This document shows positions 15,935-25,387 of a stretch of 64,000 nucleotides of DNA, piece by piece. Source of the stretch: Priestia megaterium (GTDB lineage: Bacteria > Bacillota > Bacilli > Bacillales > Bacillaceae_H); assembly GCA_008180335.1 (NCBI GenBank), contig VTEF01000002.1:557973-621972 (forward strand). The letters are read 5' to 3'. The notes under the pieces were generated by a model. The model did no database searches. It was given only the letters and a program-made list of their open reading frames with translations, and had not been told where the DNA came from. Position numbers and translations under genes: made by a program. Numbering within the stretch: the stretch's first letter is position 1; each line of letters begins with the position of its first letter.

Positions 15935-18391
15935 ATGCATGAAAAAAGCGGGTTTGACAGTTATACAGGCAACGGAAAAAATGGTTGCAGCCACAGTGAA
16001 TCAAATGATGTTCTATTAAAGGAGAAGGCTTCAGCTTGCTGCTGCAGCCATGAAGAGCATGAAGTGAACACTGCACAAGGCCAAAAAGAAGAATACTTGA
16101 TTTATGGGATGGACTGTTCTTCTTGTGCTTTAACGCTTGAAAAGCATGTAAGGCAACTAAAAGATGTGCATGATGTAAAAGTGAATTATAGTACAGGGAA
16201 AATGCAAGTATGGAAAAATGAACATTATCATTCGACGTCTTTACAAAAAGAAATTGAAAAGGTTGGTTATACAAGTGAACCTATTCAACTAACTAACCGA
16301 ATGAAAACGTATCGTGTAGAGGGAATGGACTGCGGCTCTTGTGCGAAAACGATTGAAAAGCATTTGATGCTACATCCTTCTGTTCAAAATGTTGCGGTGA
16401 ATTTTTCAACCGGTAAAATGCAAGTTCAGCATACCAGCAGTGCAGAAGAAATTATCAACGAAGTAGCAAAGGTTGGATTTGAAGCGTCGCTGCTTTCCGG
16501 CAATCGCCAATCAGTCGATCAGCCGAAAAAAGGCGGAGAAAACGGTTCGGTTCTATTCTCCGGCATTCTGATCGCTTTCGGATTTATCGGTTCTTATACG
16601 GGTGTTTCATCATTTATGACGATACTCCTTTATGCAGCTGCAATGATTATCAGCGGATATAAACCTGTAAAAAGTGCTTATTATTCAGTTAAGAGCCGCT
16701 CATTAGACATGAATGTGTTAATGTCAGTGGCTGCCATTGGCGCTGCTATTCTTGGAGAGTGGTTAGAAGGAGCCACCGTTGTCTGGTTATTTTCAGTCGG
16801 AACCGCGTTGCAAAATCGTTCAATTGAACGAACACGGAATTCAATTCGCGGATTAATGGACTTAGCGCCTTTAGAAGCTTGGGTAAAAGTTAATGGAGCC
16901 ATCGTGAAGACAGCAGTTGAAGACGTAGCTGTCGGACAGATCATCATTGTGAAGCCCGGAGATAAAATTCCATTAGATGGTGAAATCATTGCAGGCGAAT
17001 CGAGTATTAATCAGGCTCCTATTACAGGTGAATCGATTCCTGTGGATAAAGAACCGGGAGATCGTGTATATGCAGGAACAATAAATGAGAGTGGTTCATT
17101 AGAAATTAAAGTTACAAAATTAGTGGAAGATACAACGATTGCAAAAATTATTCATTTGGTTGAAGAGGCTCAAGAAAAGAAAGCACCGACACAAGCATTT
17201 GTCGATAAATTCGCTAGTATCTATACGCCGGTGGTATTTGTATTGGCATTGTTAATAATCGTTATTCCTCCAGCAGTCGGCTTTGGTTCATGGAGCGAAT
17301 GGTTTTATAAAGGACTTGAGTTATTAGTTGTTGCTTGTCCATGTGCATTGGTTATTTCTACGCCAGTCGCCATTGTGTCAGCAATCGGAAACGCAGCTAA
17401 AAATGGCGTCTTGATTAAAGGAGGAACTTTTTTAGAAGCAGCAGGCCGTATTCAAGCAATTGCTTTTGATAAAACAGGGACGCTTACGGAAGGAAAGCCG
17501 GCTGTATCAGATGTGATTCCTGTTCAAGCAGATGAACAGCAGCTATTAGCGATTGCAAAAACGTTAGAAGAATACTCGAATCATCCGATTGCAAAAGCCG
17601 TTGTGGACTATGCAAATAAAAAAGATATTTCCGTTTTGAAAGGGGAAGGGTTTAAAAGTATCGCAGGAAAAGGCGTCGAGGCAACGATTAATGGGGCCGT
17701 ATACTATGCTGGTAATACGAAACTGTTTTCTCAGCTTGAAAGTGAAGGAGATTTGACTAAAGAGCGCATTGAAAAGCTTCAGCAGGAAGGGAAAACGATT
17801 GTGATTATTGGAACGGAACAAGAAATCTTAGGTGTCCTCGGTATTTCTGACACAATTCGCGAAACAACAGCCTCTGCGCTTCGTCAGCTAAAACAGGAAA
17901 AAATCAAGCAAGTTGTTATGCTGACAGGAGACAATGAAGGCACAGCGCGCAAAATCGCTTCTGAAGCAGGGGTAAATCGATACTTCGCTGAACTTCTTCC
18001 AGAAGATAAAGTATCGGCTATTAAGCAGCTTCAAAAGGAAGGGTATCCAACAGCTATGGTTGGAGATGGGATTAATGATGCGCCAGCATTAGCAACAGCA
18101 AACCTTGGAATTGCGATGGGAGGAGCAGGTACAGATACAGCGATGGAAACAGCAGACATTATATTAATGGCTGATAATCTAGAGAAGCTTCCTCATACCG
18201 TTAAATTAAGCAAAAAAGCGACAGCAGTTATTAAGCAGAACATCTGGTTCTCTTTAATCATAAAGTTTATCGCGTTAGCCTTTATCTTTCCAGGTTGGCT
18301 AACTTTATGGATGGCTGTGTTAAGCGATACGGGTGCAGCATTACTTGTTATTTTAAACAGCTTGCGATTATTGCGAGTTAAATCATCCTAA
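15935..18391 (+). CDS. cadA: Heavy-metal translocating P1B-type ATPase (Cd/Zn/Pb exporter CadA)
   Basis: This ~818-residue metal pump exports soft divalent ions (Cd2+, Zn2+, Pb2+) at the expense of ATP. In order: a Cys/His-rich N-tail with CCC near residue 36, two heavy-metal-associated domains (GMDCSSCA near 58, GMDCGSCA near 130), and eight expected spans. The membrane metal site CPC is near 468-470, the actuator motif ITGESIP near 363, the phosphorylation site DKTGTLTEG near 512, 'SNHPIAKAV', and the hinge GDGINDAPAL near 710. ATG 15935 sits seven bases after AGGAGTG and is preferred over ATG 15929. It lies downstream of a broken cadC and upstream of a ZIP transporter, so regulation is uncertain. 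Confidence 0.95.
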   Translation: MHEKSGFDSYTGNGKNGCSHSESNDVLLKEKASACCCSHEEHEVNTAQGQKEEYLIYGMDCSSCALTLEKHVRQLKDVHDVKVNYSTGKMQVWKNEHYHSTSLQKEIEKVGYTSEPIQLTNRMKTYRVEGMDCGSCAKTIEKHLMLHPSVQNVAVNFSTGKMQVQHTSSAEEIINEVAKVGFEASLLSGNRQSVDQPKKGGENGSVLFSGILIAFGFIGSYTGVSSFMTILLYAAAMIISGYKPVKSAYYSVKSRSLDMNVLMSVAAIGAAILGEWLEGATVVWLFSVGTALQNRSIERTRNSIRGLMDLAPLEAWVKVNGAIVKTAVEDVAVGQIIIVKPGDKIPLDGEIIAGESSINQAPITGESIPVDKEPGDRVYAGTINESGSLEIKVTKLVEDTTIAKIIHLVEEAQEKKAPTQAFVDKFASIYTPVVFVLALLIIVIPPAVGFGSWSEWFYKGLELLVVACPCALVISTPVAIVSAIGNAAKNGVLIKGGTFLEAAGRIQAIAFDKTGTLTEGKPAVSDVIPVQADEQQLLAIAKTLEEYSNHPIAKAVVDYANKKDISVLKGEGFKSIAGKGVEATINGAVYYAGNTKLFSQLESEGDLTKERIEKLQQEGKTIVIIGTEQEILGVLGISDTIRETTASALRQLKQEKIKQVVMLTGDNEGTARKIASEAGVNRYFAELLPEDKVSAIKQLQKEGYPTAMVGDGINDAPALATANLGIAMGGAGTDTAMETADIILMADNLEKLPHTVKLSKKATAVIKQNIWFSLIIKFIALAFIFPGWLTLWMAVLSDTGAALLVILNSLRLLRVKSS

Positions 18392-18544
18392 AAACGGGCT
18401 GTCATTTTTTCGAGGAAGCTCAAAAAATGTTCCTCTTACAGTGACATGCTGTCTCTGCATTATGAATAAGAAGAGACATTCAGGTATGATTGTCCTCTTT
18501 TCGAATAGGTTAGTTATAAATAGGAATGTAAGAGAAGGGGAGTT

Positions 18545-19276
18545 ATGTCTGTGCCTATAGACGCTACTTTATTATTTACGTTGTCCTCATTTGTTGGTTT
18601 ATTAGCAGGTGGAGGCTTTATTAAACTATTTAATTCTCTCGTTCATAACAAGCTTCATTATATGTATGCCGTGTGCGGAGGAATATTATTAGGATTATTG
18701 GCATTTGAAATCCTTCCTTCTGTTTTAGCTGACTATGATTTAAAAGGGATTGTATTAGGAACAGCAGCCGGCTATCTTGCCATGTTAATGATTGATGCTG
18801 TCTTGCATTCAAAAATCAATCATACTTCTTCTAAACAAGCGCTGGCATTGCTAATAATCGCCCTATTGTTTCATAACATCATTACAGGAATGACGTTCGG
18901 TTCAACAGGCATCCATGAGTCGCCGTCTGTGTTTGCAGCCGCTGTTCTTCATCAAGTTCCAGAAGGGATCGCCATTATGACGTTGCTGTCGATGGCAAAA
19001 ATAGGTGAATGGCTGTTTCTATTTGTTATCTTTTTATTATCTTTCACATTAGGCGTAAGTTTGTTAATTGGCGAAATCGCCCAAGCTTCCTCTTTTAAAC
19101 TACAAGCTTTATTAACCGGAGGAGCAATTGGAACGCTTTTTTTCGTTGTTTTTCATGAAGTGATAGGTAAATCAACAGTTCATTTTCAGAAACAGCATGT
19201 ATGGATATTAGTTGGAATTGGTGTACTTCTTATTTATGTTTATGAGCAATCATTTCCATTATTTCATAATCATTAG
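18545..19276 (+). CDS. ZIP family divalent metal transporter
   Basis: This 243-residue protein has about eight spans. The ZIP signature residues are in the fourth and fifth helices: 'FHNIITGMTFGST' (residues 110-122) and 'AAVLHQVPEGIAIM' (131-144), with a further 'FHEV' near 200. ZIP proteins move Zn2+, Mn2+ or Fe2+ into the cytoplasm or, for the ZupT/GufA type, in either direction. Its place just after CadA suggests a link to metal homeostasis, though the 150-base gap contains hairpins and it may have its own promoter. The metal is not predictable. Confidence 0.85.
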   Translation: MSVPIDATLLFTLSSFVGLLAGGGFIKLFNSLVHNKLHYMYAVCGGILLGLLAFEILPSVLADYDLKGIVLGTAAGYLAMLMIDAVLHSKINHTSSKQALALLIIALLFHNIITGMTFGSTGIHESPSVFAAAVLHQVPEGIAIMTLLSMAKIGEWLFLFVIFLLSFTLGVSLLIGEIAQASSFKLQALLTGGAIGTLFFVVFHEVIGKSTVHFQKQHVWILVGIGVLLIYVYEQSFPLFHNH

Positions 19277-19319
19277 GGAAACCTTCATCATTAAGTGATC
19301 AAAAGAGAGGATGTTTTCG

Positions 19320-19820
19320 TTGCGGAAAAAGACGTTGTTTGCACTTGTAATACTAGTAATCAGCATCGTATCGGCAGCTTGTTCAAATGCATCCGAAGAA
19401 AAAACGGGTCAAGTAAATAAAAATCATCAAAAACAGGAGCACCATACACATGATGTTAGAGAAGAGACAGCTAATAATCAAACGCTGCCTGAATTTTTAA
19501 ATGAAAAACCAGAAACTATGAAAACAATTTATGCAGCGGCTGCTGAAAACAAAGAGCTGTTAGAGAACATACCGTGTTATTGTGGATGCGGTGAATCAGC
19601 AGGCCATAAAGATAATTATGATTGCTTTGTTAATGAGAACAAAGAGAATGGAAGAGTTGTGTGGGATGATCATGGAACTAAATGCGGTGTTTGTTTGGAA
19701 ATTGCAGCACAATCAATTTCGGACTTGGAAAATGGAAAATCGATTAAAGAAATTCGCCAGAACATAGATGCCGCATACAAAGAAGGATATGCAAAACCGA
19801 CCCCTACGCCAAAAATATAA
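19320..19820 (+). CDS. PCYCGC-motif lipoprotein
   Basis: This ~166-residue exported lipoprotein has a basic N-terminus, a hydrophobic core and the lipobox 'VSAAC' (Cys near residue 20). A His-rich linker (QEHHTHD) leads to the signature 'IPCYCGCGESAGHKDNYDCF' (near 90-110) and further Cys at 'HGTKCGVCLE'. The PCYCGC domain is a Cys-rich, presumably metal- or heme-binding domain of unknown function found beside metal and respiratory genes. TTG 19320 is nine bases after GAGAGG and fits better than ATG 19311, which touches the site. It follows the ZIP gene by ~40 bases, so a metal role in the same operon is plausible. Confidence 0.88.
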   Translation: MRKKTLFALVILVISIVSAACSNASEEKTGQVNKNHQKQEHHTHDVREETANNQTLPEFLNEKPETMKTIYAAAAENKELLENIPCYCGCGESAGHKDNYDCFVNENKENGRVVWDDHGTKCGVCLEIAAQSISDLENGKSIKEIRQNIDAAYKEGYAKPTPTPKI

Positions 19821-19943
19821 TGAATGGCAGTTATGTAGCAGTGTGTTTATTAAAAAATGAACAAAGAGAAGAAGCCAGTGATTCAGGCATGGTAATGGAT
19901 TGAATGACAACGGTCGTGGTGATAAAAACAAAAAACCTTTTTA

Positions 19944-19990
19944 TTGACGAATCGTAAATGAAGTAGATATATTATACATGTAGGGGTATA
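19944..19990 (+). promoter_or_regulatory. Promoter with CstR-type operator (site 1)
   Basis: TTGACG (19944-19949), an 18-base spacer and TATATT (19968-19973) form a reasonable SigA promoter. Directly over its downstream edge lies TATACATGTAGGGGTATA (19973-19990), a member of the repeated ATACC-N3-4-GGGGTAT family seen four more times at 29.4-31.0 kb. Confidence 0.7.
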
Positions 19991-20012
19991 AAAAGGATTA
20001 CGGGAGGCTAAA

Positions 20013-20357
20013 ATGACAATTATCTATACATGCGTAAGTGTTGTGTTGTTATTTATAGTGTACAGTTTATATAAACGCTACATTCCAGTACATGGTATTC
20101 GGCAAATGGCATCTATTGATTGTACATCGACTGATGTCTCACTTGTAGATGTCAGGCATTTTCATGAAATGAAACACAAGCCTTGTCAGAGTGCGATTCA
20201 CATTCCGCTGCCGTACTTAGAAAGACAGCATGTGGAAATACCTTCAAAAGAAGTGATTGTGATTGTACCAGATTCAATTTCACGAAATTTAAGTATTCGT
20301 CAATTGAAAAAACATGGGTATCAAGTAAAGGGCTACTGGTGTGCGTGCAAGGGATAA
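20013..20357 (+). CDS. Membrane-anchored rhodanese-like protein lacking the catalytic Cys
   Basis: This 114-residue protein has an N-terminal span (residues 1-20) followed by a rhodanese fold: 'VSLVDVRHFHEMKHKPCQSA', 'IHIPLPYLE', 'KEVIVIVPDSISRNLSIRQL' and 'KKHGYQVKGY'. In active rhodaneses the strand 'ivvyC..G.RS' carries the nucleophilic Cys; here that position reads VIVIVPDS, so the loop Cys is missing. Two Cys occur at the very end (YWCACKG). It could be a sulfur-relay or binding partner rather than an enzyme. It is encoded 42 bases before cstR and behind a CstR-type operator. Confidence 0.82.
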   Translation: MTIIYTCVSVVLLFIVYSLYKRYIPVHGIRQMASIDCTSTDVSLVDVRHFHEMKHKPCQSAIHIPLPYLERQHVEIPSKEVIVIVPDSISRNLSIRQLKKHGYQVKGYWCACKG

Positions 20358-20399
20358 AAACCTAATTATAAGGAAAAATAATGAAATGAGGTGGTGCGG

Positions 20400-20660
20400 A
20401 TGGATTATACAGATCAAACGAAAAATCGGCTAAAAAGAGTAGAAGGTCAAGTTCGTGGCGTGTTACGGATGATGGAAGAAGATAAAGACTGCAAAGATGT
20501 TGTGACACAGCTATCGGCTATTCGCAGTGCCGTTGACCGCACAATTGCTCAAATTGTAGCGCTTAATTTAGAACAATGTATCGTGGAACGTCAGCAAGCA
20601 GGTGAAGAAACAGCTAAAGTTGTAGAAGAAGCAATTGCTCTTTTAGTAAAAAGTCGGTAA
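20400..20660 (+). CDS. cstR: CstR/YrkD-type persulfide-sensing transcriptional repressor (CsoR family)
   Basis: This 86-residue all-helical repressor of the CsoR/RcnR family has the family core (RLKRVEGQVRGVLRMMEEDK). Counting from ATG 20400 (six bases after GAGGTG) the two thiols fall at Cys31 (KDCKDV) and Cys60 (LEQCI). That matches CstR, where they form a sulfur-bridged disulfide on persulfide exposure. The Cu(I)-ligand His of CsoR is replaced (LNLEQC). These residues argue for sulfur rather than copper sensing. It probably binds the ATACC..GGGGTAT sites upstream of itself and of the sulfur genes at 29.4-33.2 kb. The B. subtilis counterpart is YrkD. Confidence 0.9.
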   Translation: MDYTDQTKNRLKRVEGQVRGVLRMMEEDKDCKDVVTQLSAIRSAVDRTIAQIVALNLEQCIVERQQAGEETAKVVEEAIALLVKSR

Positions 20661-20678
20661 ATGAGGCGGAAGCATAAA

Positions 20679-20710
20679 GATATCTGACAAAAGTCTGATA
20701 TCTTTTTTTT
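20679..20710 (+). terminator. Terminator after cstR
   Basis: AGATATC-AGAC-type stem: AGATATCTGAC-AAAA-GTCTGATATCT followed by TTTTTTT. Confidence 0.9.
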
Positions 20711-20919
20711 ACATTTTCCTGCATAATTCGTACATATTGATACAAGTTTCTTTCTACTATGTAAAAGGCTGAAAGCTAAGATAACAAAACATGTGTTTCA
20801 GCCCGCTAAAGAAAAAGCGATACATAATAAGCACTATTCATAAAACAAATAGATTGTTAAGCCGATACTTAAAAAGCGGGCTTTGAACTTAGTGCGCATT
20901 TGAGGAGGAAACATTTTGA

Positions 20920-21260
20920 AGAAACTTGCGTCTGCACGTACTTCTGAATTTTTAATCAAAGCATGTAGTCATGAAGAAGGGAAGCAAGAAAACTGAAATG
21001 GTTAAAATCACCAGCATCACCAACCAGGTGAAATAAAAACATAAATTCACATCTGAACCGCCGAACTTGAAGGATTGAGCAGCGGTTTACAGACGGTACA
21101 AATCAAGAATGGAACAAGGCTTAATACTTTAGATGTGATGGAAGCATGACCCACATATAGTTAGCTGAAGCCTATAGGGCGATTTGGATTATTACACCTA
21201 TCTTAGCAGCTTTGTCCGCATCTTGAGGTGAAGGAATTTATTGCTTATTAAAGGTGGAAC
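20920..21260 (+). pseudogene. Decayed coding stretch, possibly a membrane transporter remnant
   Basis: A perfect AGGAGG site (about 20901) precedes a TTG-started 27-codon frame (LKKLASARTSEFLIKACSHE) that stops early. Further coding-like pieces follow in other frames: LEGLSSGLQTVQIKNGTRLN then TLDVMEA (about 21068-21148), and LAEAYRAIWIITPILAALSA (about 21163-21223), the latter resembling a transporter transmembrane helix. No single frame is open. The parts cannot be assigned to one family with confidence. Confidence 0.35.
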
Positions 21261-21287
21261 AAAGGGGAATTTAAATAGGGAAGGTGA

Positions 21288-21872
21288 ATGGATATTCGAA
21301 AAGTGATTCAATTCTTATTTCTGTTCATTTGTATAGCAGTGGTTATAGGTGTTTATGAATTTTTTCATTATCCGATTCCAAACAATGCAACAAGTATTGA
21401 ACAGCATTTAAGAAAATGGGAAAGCAAAGGAACAGTTAATGGCCCTAAACCAATAGATATACGAGATATTAGACAGATAGACGACTCAGATACATATGTA
21501 GCGCTATATACGATTCCAGGAGACAAAGAAGGAATGGCCGTTTTAAAAGAAGGATGGAGTAAACGGCTGCGCATTGAAGTTAGTACGAAAACAAGCAATT
21601 TAGTTGAGTATGAAGATTTACATACGAATAAAGGAACGTATGCATTGTTCATCGGTAAAAATCCTAGTAAACAAATTCATCGAGTGAAAGCATCGCTAGT
21701 TAATGATAATTATACGTTCGAAGTAAATGTTCCAAAGGAAGAGTATTTTGTGCTGTATAAAAAAGTACCAAAGTACGTAAAAGAGACATTCCCAGCTGAA
21801 ACAACACTGTTAAATAGCGAAGGGGATGACATTACAGTAAAAGAATATATGGATCAGGAACTGCGGGAATAA
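21288..21872 (+). CDS. Hypothetical membrane-anchored protein (194 aa)
   Basis: The protein has one N-terminal span (residues 7-26) and a ~165-residue outside domain. The domain is strand-rich with alternating patterns (DTYVALYTIPGDKEGMAVLK, TKTSNLVEYEDL, HRVKASLVNDNYTFEVNV) and a charged end. No Cys and no catalytic motif are seen. AAGGTG precedes ATG 21288. A terminator overlaps the stop codon. Function unknown. Confidence 0.65.
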   Translation: MDIRKVIQFLFLFICIAVVIGVYEFFHYPIPNNATSIEQHLRKWESKGTVNGPKPIDIRDIRQIDDSDTYVALYTIPGDKEGMAVLKEGWSKRLRIEVSTKTSNLVEYEDLHTNKGTYALFIGKNPSKQIHRVKASLVNDNYTFEVNVPKEEYFVLYKKVPKYVKETFPAETTLLNSEGDDITVKEYMDQELRE

Positions 21873-21890
21873 GCTGCAGTTCCTTTTTTA
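21857..21890 (+). terminator. Terminator overlapping the stop of the 21288 gene
   Basis: GGAACTGC-GGGAATAA-GCAGTTCC followed by TTTTTTA; the last codons form the left arm. Confidence 0.85.
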
Positions 21891-22416
21891 GATGTCTAAT
21901 TTTGAACTTTTTGTGAAGTATATAACAAAAATATTCGTGATGAAATATAATAGTGAATAAGTAAAAAACAGCTGATTGAGCACTTCACTATTGTTTCACA
22001 ATTCTGTATAGATTTTGTCACAAAATATTCAATAATGACGATAAATGTTGATATATCAATGATAACAGCGTTTACAATGATGATTTTTACTCAAAAAAGT
22101 CAAGTTCAGGCAGTAAAATCAACGCTTCATCCTTTTATTTACATTTATTCCTTTTAAAATCTATGCTAAAATATCGCAATGATTGAAGTACTCTTAAACC
22201 TAGTGTTTTTATGCTATTTTAGAATATTTTTAAAATAATAAAATTGACAAAAAGTGACGAAAAAATTGTCATTTTGTATTACAATAGTGATGGTCAATTA
22301 ATTATCTAGGTTTGAAGAGGTTCTGTATGAAAACTTTGCTATCTTATAAGATGGCTAGTTTTGAAGATTTATTGTATAGGCTTCGCATCATGAGTTGTTA
22401 GAAAGGAGAGTTTTTA
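21891..22416 (+). promoter_or_regulatory. qox upstream region (long AT-rich regulatory interval)
   Basis: There is no gene in ~525 bases. It is AT-rich with several small dyads: TTTTGTCACAAAA (about 22013), TTGATATATCAA (about 22048) and a cre-like TAACAGCGTTTACA with two mismatches (about 22063). The most promoter-like element is GTGACG-17-TATTAC/TACAAT at about 22255-22285. The length suggests layered control of the oxidase operon, but individual sites are weak. Confidence 0.4.
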
Positions 22417-23400
22417 GTGAAACCAAAAAAGGGATTTTGGAAGTTGGCAGGTTTAATGTCTGCGCTTTCGTTAGTATTCTTAAGCGGATGTTCGCAATTA
22501 GCAGTGTTAAATCCGCAAGGTCCTGTCGCTAAAGAGCAAGCTGACCTCATTGTTTGGTCACTTTGGATGATGGCGATTGTGGTAGTAGTAGTATTTGCAA
22601 TTTTTGCATACGTACTGATTAAATTTCGTGAAAAACCTGAAAACATGGACTATGAGCCACCAGAGCAAGAGGGTAACTTGACAATGGAGATTATTTGGAC
22701 TGCGTTTCCGATTATCATCCTTATTCTCTTAGCCATCCCAACTGTTAAATCAATTTATGCTCTTGAAGAGCCACCTAAAAGCGCTCAAACAGAAACGGAA
22801 GAGCCACTTACAATTCATGTAACATCTGCTAACTGGAAATGGATTTTCAGTTATCCAGAAGAAAACATTGAAACTGTGAACTATGTTAACATTCCGGAAG
22901 ATCGTCCAGTACGCTTCGAGTTAACGTCACAAGGAACAATGAACTCGTTTTGGGTGCCAGAACTTGGCGGTCAAAAATATACAATGAATAACATGGCAAT
23001 GGACTTATATTTACAAGCTGATAACCCAGGCTCATACATCGGACGAAGCGCAAACTTCTCAGGTGAGCATTTCACAGACATGGAATTTGAGGTGCTTGCT
23101 CAAACAGATGAAGAGTACGCAGAGTGGGTAGAAGAAGTAAAAGGTACAGCTAAAAAATTAACTGAAAAGAAATATGATGAAATCATTGAACCAGGTGTTG
23201 TAGGTCGTATGACATTCAATGGAACGCACTTAGAATGGGTTAACCATGCAAAAGATGCTTATATTCCTGGTAAAGTCAATGAGCGCGGCGTAGGTCACGA
23301 TCATGGCGAAATGAAAAAAGACGAAAACACGGATCATGAAGGCCATGAAAATATGGACCATGAAGATCATAAAGATCAAGAGAGTCACGAAGGACATTAA
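22417..23400 (+). CDS. qoxA: Cytochrome aa3 quinol oxidase subunit II
   Basis: This 327-residue lipoprotein has the lipobox 'LSGCSQL' (Cys near residue 25), two spans (about 45-68 and 90-112) and a periplasmic-side cupredoxin-like domain with 'NSFWVPELGGQKYTMNNMAM'. The Cys/His/Met CuA ligands of cytochrome c oxidases are absent, which marks a menaquinol oxidase. The last ~35 residues are a His/Asp/Glu-rich tail (HDHGEMKKDEN.., repeated DHE/GHE units), unusual for QoxA and possibly metal-binding. GTG start at 22417 after GAAAGGAG. First gene of qoxABCD, the proton-pumping aerobic terminal oxidase. Confidence 0.95.
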   Translation: MKPKKGFWKLAGLMSALSLVFLSGCSQLAVLNPQGPVAKEQADLIVWSLWMMAIVVVVVFAIFAYVLIKFREKPENMDYEPPEQEGNLTMEIIWTAFPIIILILLAIPTVKSIYALEEPPKSAQTETEEPLTIHVTSANWKWIFSYPEENIETVNYVNIPEDRPVRFELTSQGTMNSFWVPELGGQKYTMNNMAMDLYLQADNPGSYIGRSANFSGEHFTDMEFEVLAQTDEEYAEWVEEVKGTAKKLTEKKYDEIIEPGVVGRMTFNGTHLEWVNHAKDAYIPGKVNERGVGHDHGEMKKDENTDHEGHENMDHEDHKDQESHEGH

Positions 23401-23443
23401 TAAAAGGTGATCTTAAATAAACGTACGATTGGGGGAAGACATA

Positions 23444-25387
23444 ATGAAGCTAGATGAATTTTTTGTCACTGGCGATCCCGTCATTTATGCAGCTGATGCG
23501 GCAATCGTAATGACAATCATCGGTATCGTTTTTGTCTTAACATATTTCAAGAAATGGAAATGGTTATGGACAGAATGGTTAACAACAGTTGATCATAAAA
23601 AATTAGGTGTTATGTATATTCTATCTGCCGTACTCATGCTTTTCCGCGGTGGGGTAGATGGATTAATGATGCGTATGCAGCTAGCGTTCCCGGATTTGAA
23701 TATCCTGAATCCGCATCACTATAACGGAGTATTCACCGCTCACGGTGTTATCATGATTCTATTCATGGCGATGCCATTTTTAATCGGCTTAATGAACGTA
23801 ATCGTTCCACTTCAAATTGGAGCGCGTGACGTAGCGTATCCGTTCTTAAACGCAATTAGTTTCTGGACGTTCTTTATGGGAGCAATGTTATTTAACATCT
23901 CTTTCGTTATCGGAGGAGCTCCTGATGCTGGTTGGACATCGTACTTCCCGTTAGCCGGAAAAGAATTTAGTGAAAGCATCGCCAATAACTACTACGCGGT
24001 TGCGATCCAGATTGCCGGTGTCGGTACGTTAATGACCGGTATTAACTTCTTAGTAACAATCTTAAAAATGCGTGCACCTGGCATGACATTAATGAAAATG
24101 CCAATGTTTACGTGGTCGATTTTAATTACATCAGTAATCATTATTTTTGCATTCCCTGTATTAACAGTAGCGCTTGCATTAATGACACTCGATCGTGTGT
24201 TTGGCACAGCATTCTTTACAGTCGCCAACGGCGGTTTGCCGATGATGTGGGCAAACTTGTTCTGGATTTGGGGACACCCTGAAGTATATATTGTAATTTT
24301 ACCGGCATTCGGTATTTTCTCTGAGATTATTAGTACACATTCTCGTAAAAACTTATTCGGTTATAAAGCAATGGTTATCTCAATGGTTGGTATCGCATTC
24401 TTAAGTTACATTGTATGGGTGCACCACTTCTTTACAATGGGTAACTCACCAGCGGTTAACTCGTTCTTCTCAATTTCAACGATGTTAATTGCCGTTCCAA
24501 CCGGGGTTAAGATTTTCAACTGGCTCTTTACGATGTACAAAGGGCGGATTAAATTTACAACGGCTATGATGTGGTCGCTAGCATTTATTCCGAACTTCGT
24601 AATCGGTGGGGTAACAGGAGTTATGCTTGCGATGGCATCTGCTGACTATCAATACCATAACAGTTACTTCTTAATTGCCCATTTCCACTATGTATTAATC
24701 GCAGGAACAGTTTTCGCATGTTTTGCTGGATTATTCTATTGGTATCCGAAGATTTTTGGACACACATTAGACGAGAAATTAGGAAAAATCTCTTTCTGGA
24801 TTTTCGTTGTTGGATTTAACATTTGTTTCTTCCCGCAATTCTTCTTAGGTTTAGACGGTATGACTCGTCGTATGCAAACTTATTCAGAAAGTCTTGGTTG
24901 GGGAACATTGAACTTAATCTCAACAACAGGTGCATTCTTAATGGGTGCAGGCTTTATCGTATTAGTTGTTAACTTATTATGGAGCGCTTGGAAAAACAAA
25001 CGTGACACAGTTAACGACCCTTGGGATGGCCGTACACTTGAATGGTGGACGAAATCTCCAGTCCAATATTACAACTTTGCTGTTGTGCCTCATGTAAAAG
25101 AAATGGATGAGTTCTGGCACATGAAAAAACGCAACGAAACAGAAATTAAAGAAGAAGATTTAAAACCAATTCACTTGCCAAGCAACTCTGGTGTGCCATT
25201 CATCTCTGGTATATTCTGGTTTATTGGTGGATTCGGACTTGTATTTGAATGGATGCCAATGGCAATCTTCGGATTGATTGGAATTGTAGGATGTCTAATT
25301 GCTCGTTCATTCGACTATGATAAAGGCTTCTACGTACAAGTAGATGAAATTAAGAAAATTGAAGGTATTACAGGGGGTGACAAATAA
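23444..25387 (+). CDS. qoxB: Cytochrome aa3 quinol oxidase subunit I
   Basis: This ~647-residue heme-copper oxidase catalytic subunit binds heme a and the heme a3/CuB centre and pumps protons. It has about 14-15 spans. Expected motifs are present: '[14 protein letters not shown]' (heme a ligand His), '[18 protein letters not shown]' (CuB His and the cross-linked Tyr), 'WVHHFFTMG' (CuB His pair) and '[16 protein letters not shown]' (heme ligands). ATG 23444 follows GGGGGAAG and is preferred over the frame start at 23429. It is 43 bases after qoxA and overlaps qoxC by one base. Confidence 0.96.
   Translation: MKLDEFFVTGDPVIYAADAAIVMTIIGIVFVLTYFKKWKWLWTEWLTTVDHKKLGVMYILSAVLMLFRGGVDGLMMRMQLAFPDLNILNPHHYNGVFTAHGVIMILFMAMPFLIGLMNVIVPLQIGARDVAYPFLNAISFWTFFMGAMLFNISFVIGGAPDAGWTSYFPLAGKEFSESIANNYYAVAIQIAGVGTLMTGINFLVTILKMRAPGMTLMKMPMFTWSILITSVIIIFAFPVLTVALALMTLDRVFGTAFFTVANGGLPMMWANLFWIWGHPEVYIVILPAFGIFSEIISTHSRKNLFGYKAMVISMVGIAFLSYIVWVHHFFTMGNSPAVNSFFSISTMLIAVPTGVKIFNWLFTMYKGRIKFTTAMMWSLAFIPNFVIGGVTGVMLAMASADYQYHNSYFLIAHFHYVLIAGTVFACFAGLFYWYPKIFGHTLDEKLGKISFWIFVVGFNICFFPQFFLGLDGMTRRMQTYSESLGWGTLNLISTTGAFLMGAGFIVLVVNLLWSAWKNKRDTVNDPWDGRTLEWWTKSPVQYYNFAVVPHVKEMDEFWHMKKRNETEIKEEDLKPIHLPSNSGVPFISGIFWFIGGFGLVFEWMPMAIFGLIGIVGCLIARSFDYDKGFYVQVDEIKKIEGITGGDK

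Noticed and set aside
15688-16274. Minus-strand frames opposite cadC/cadA
   Set aside because: Antisense to recognisable cadC and cadA coding sequence.
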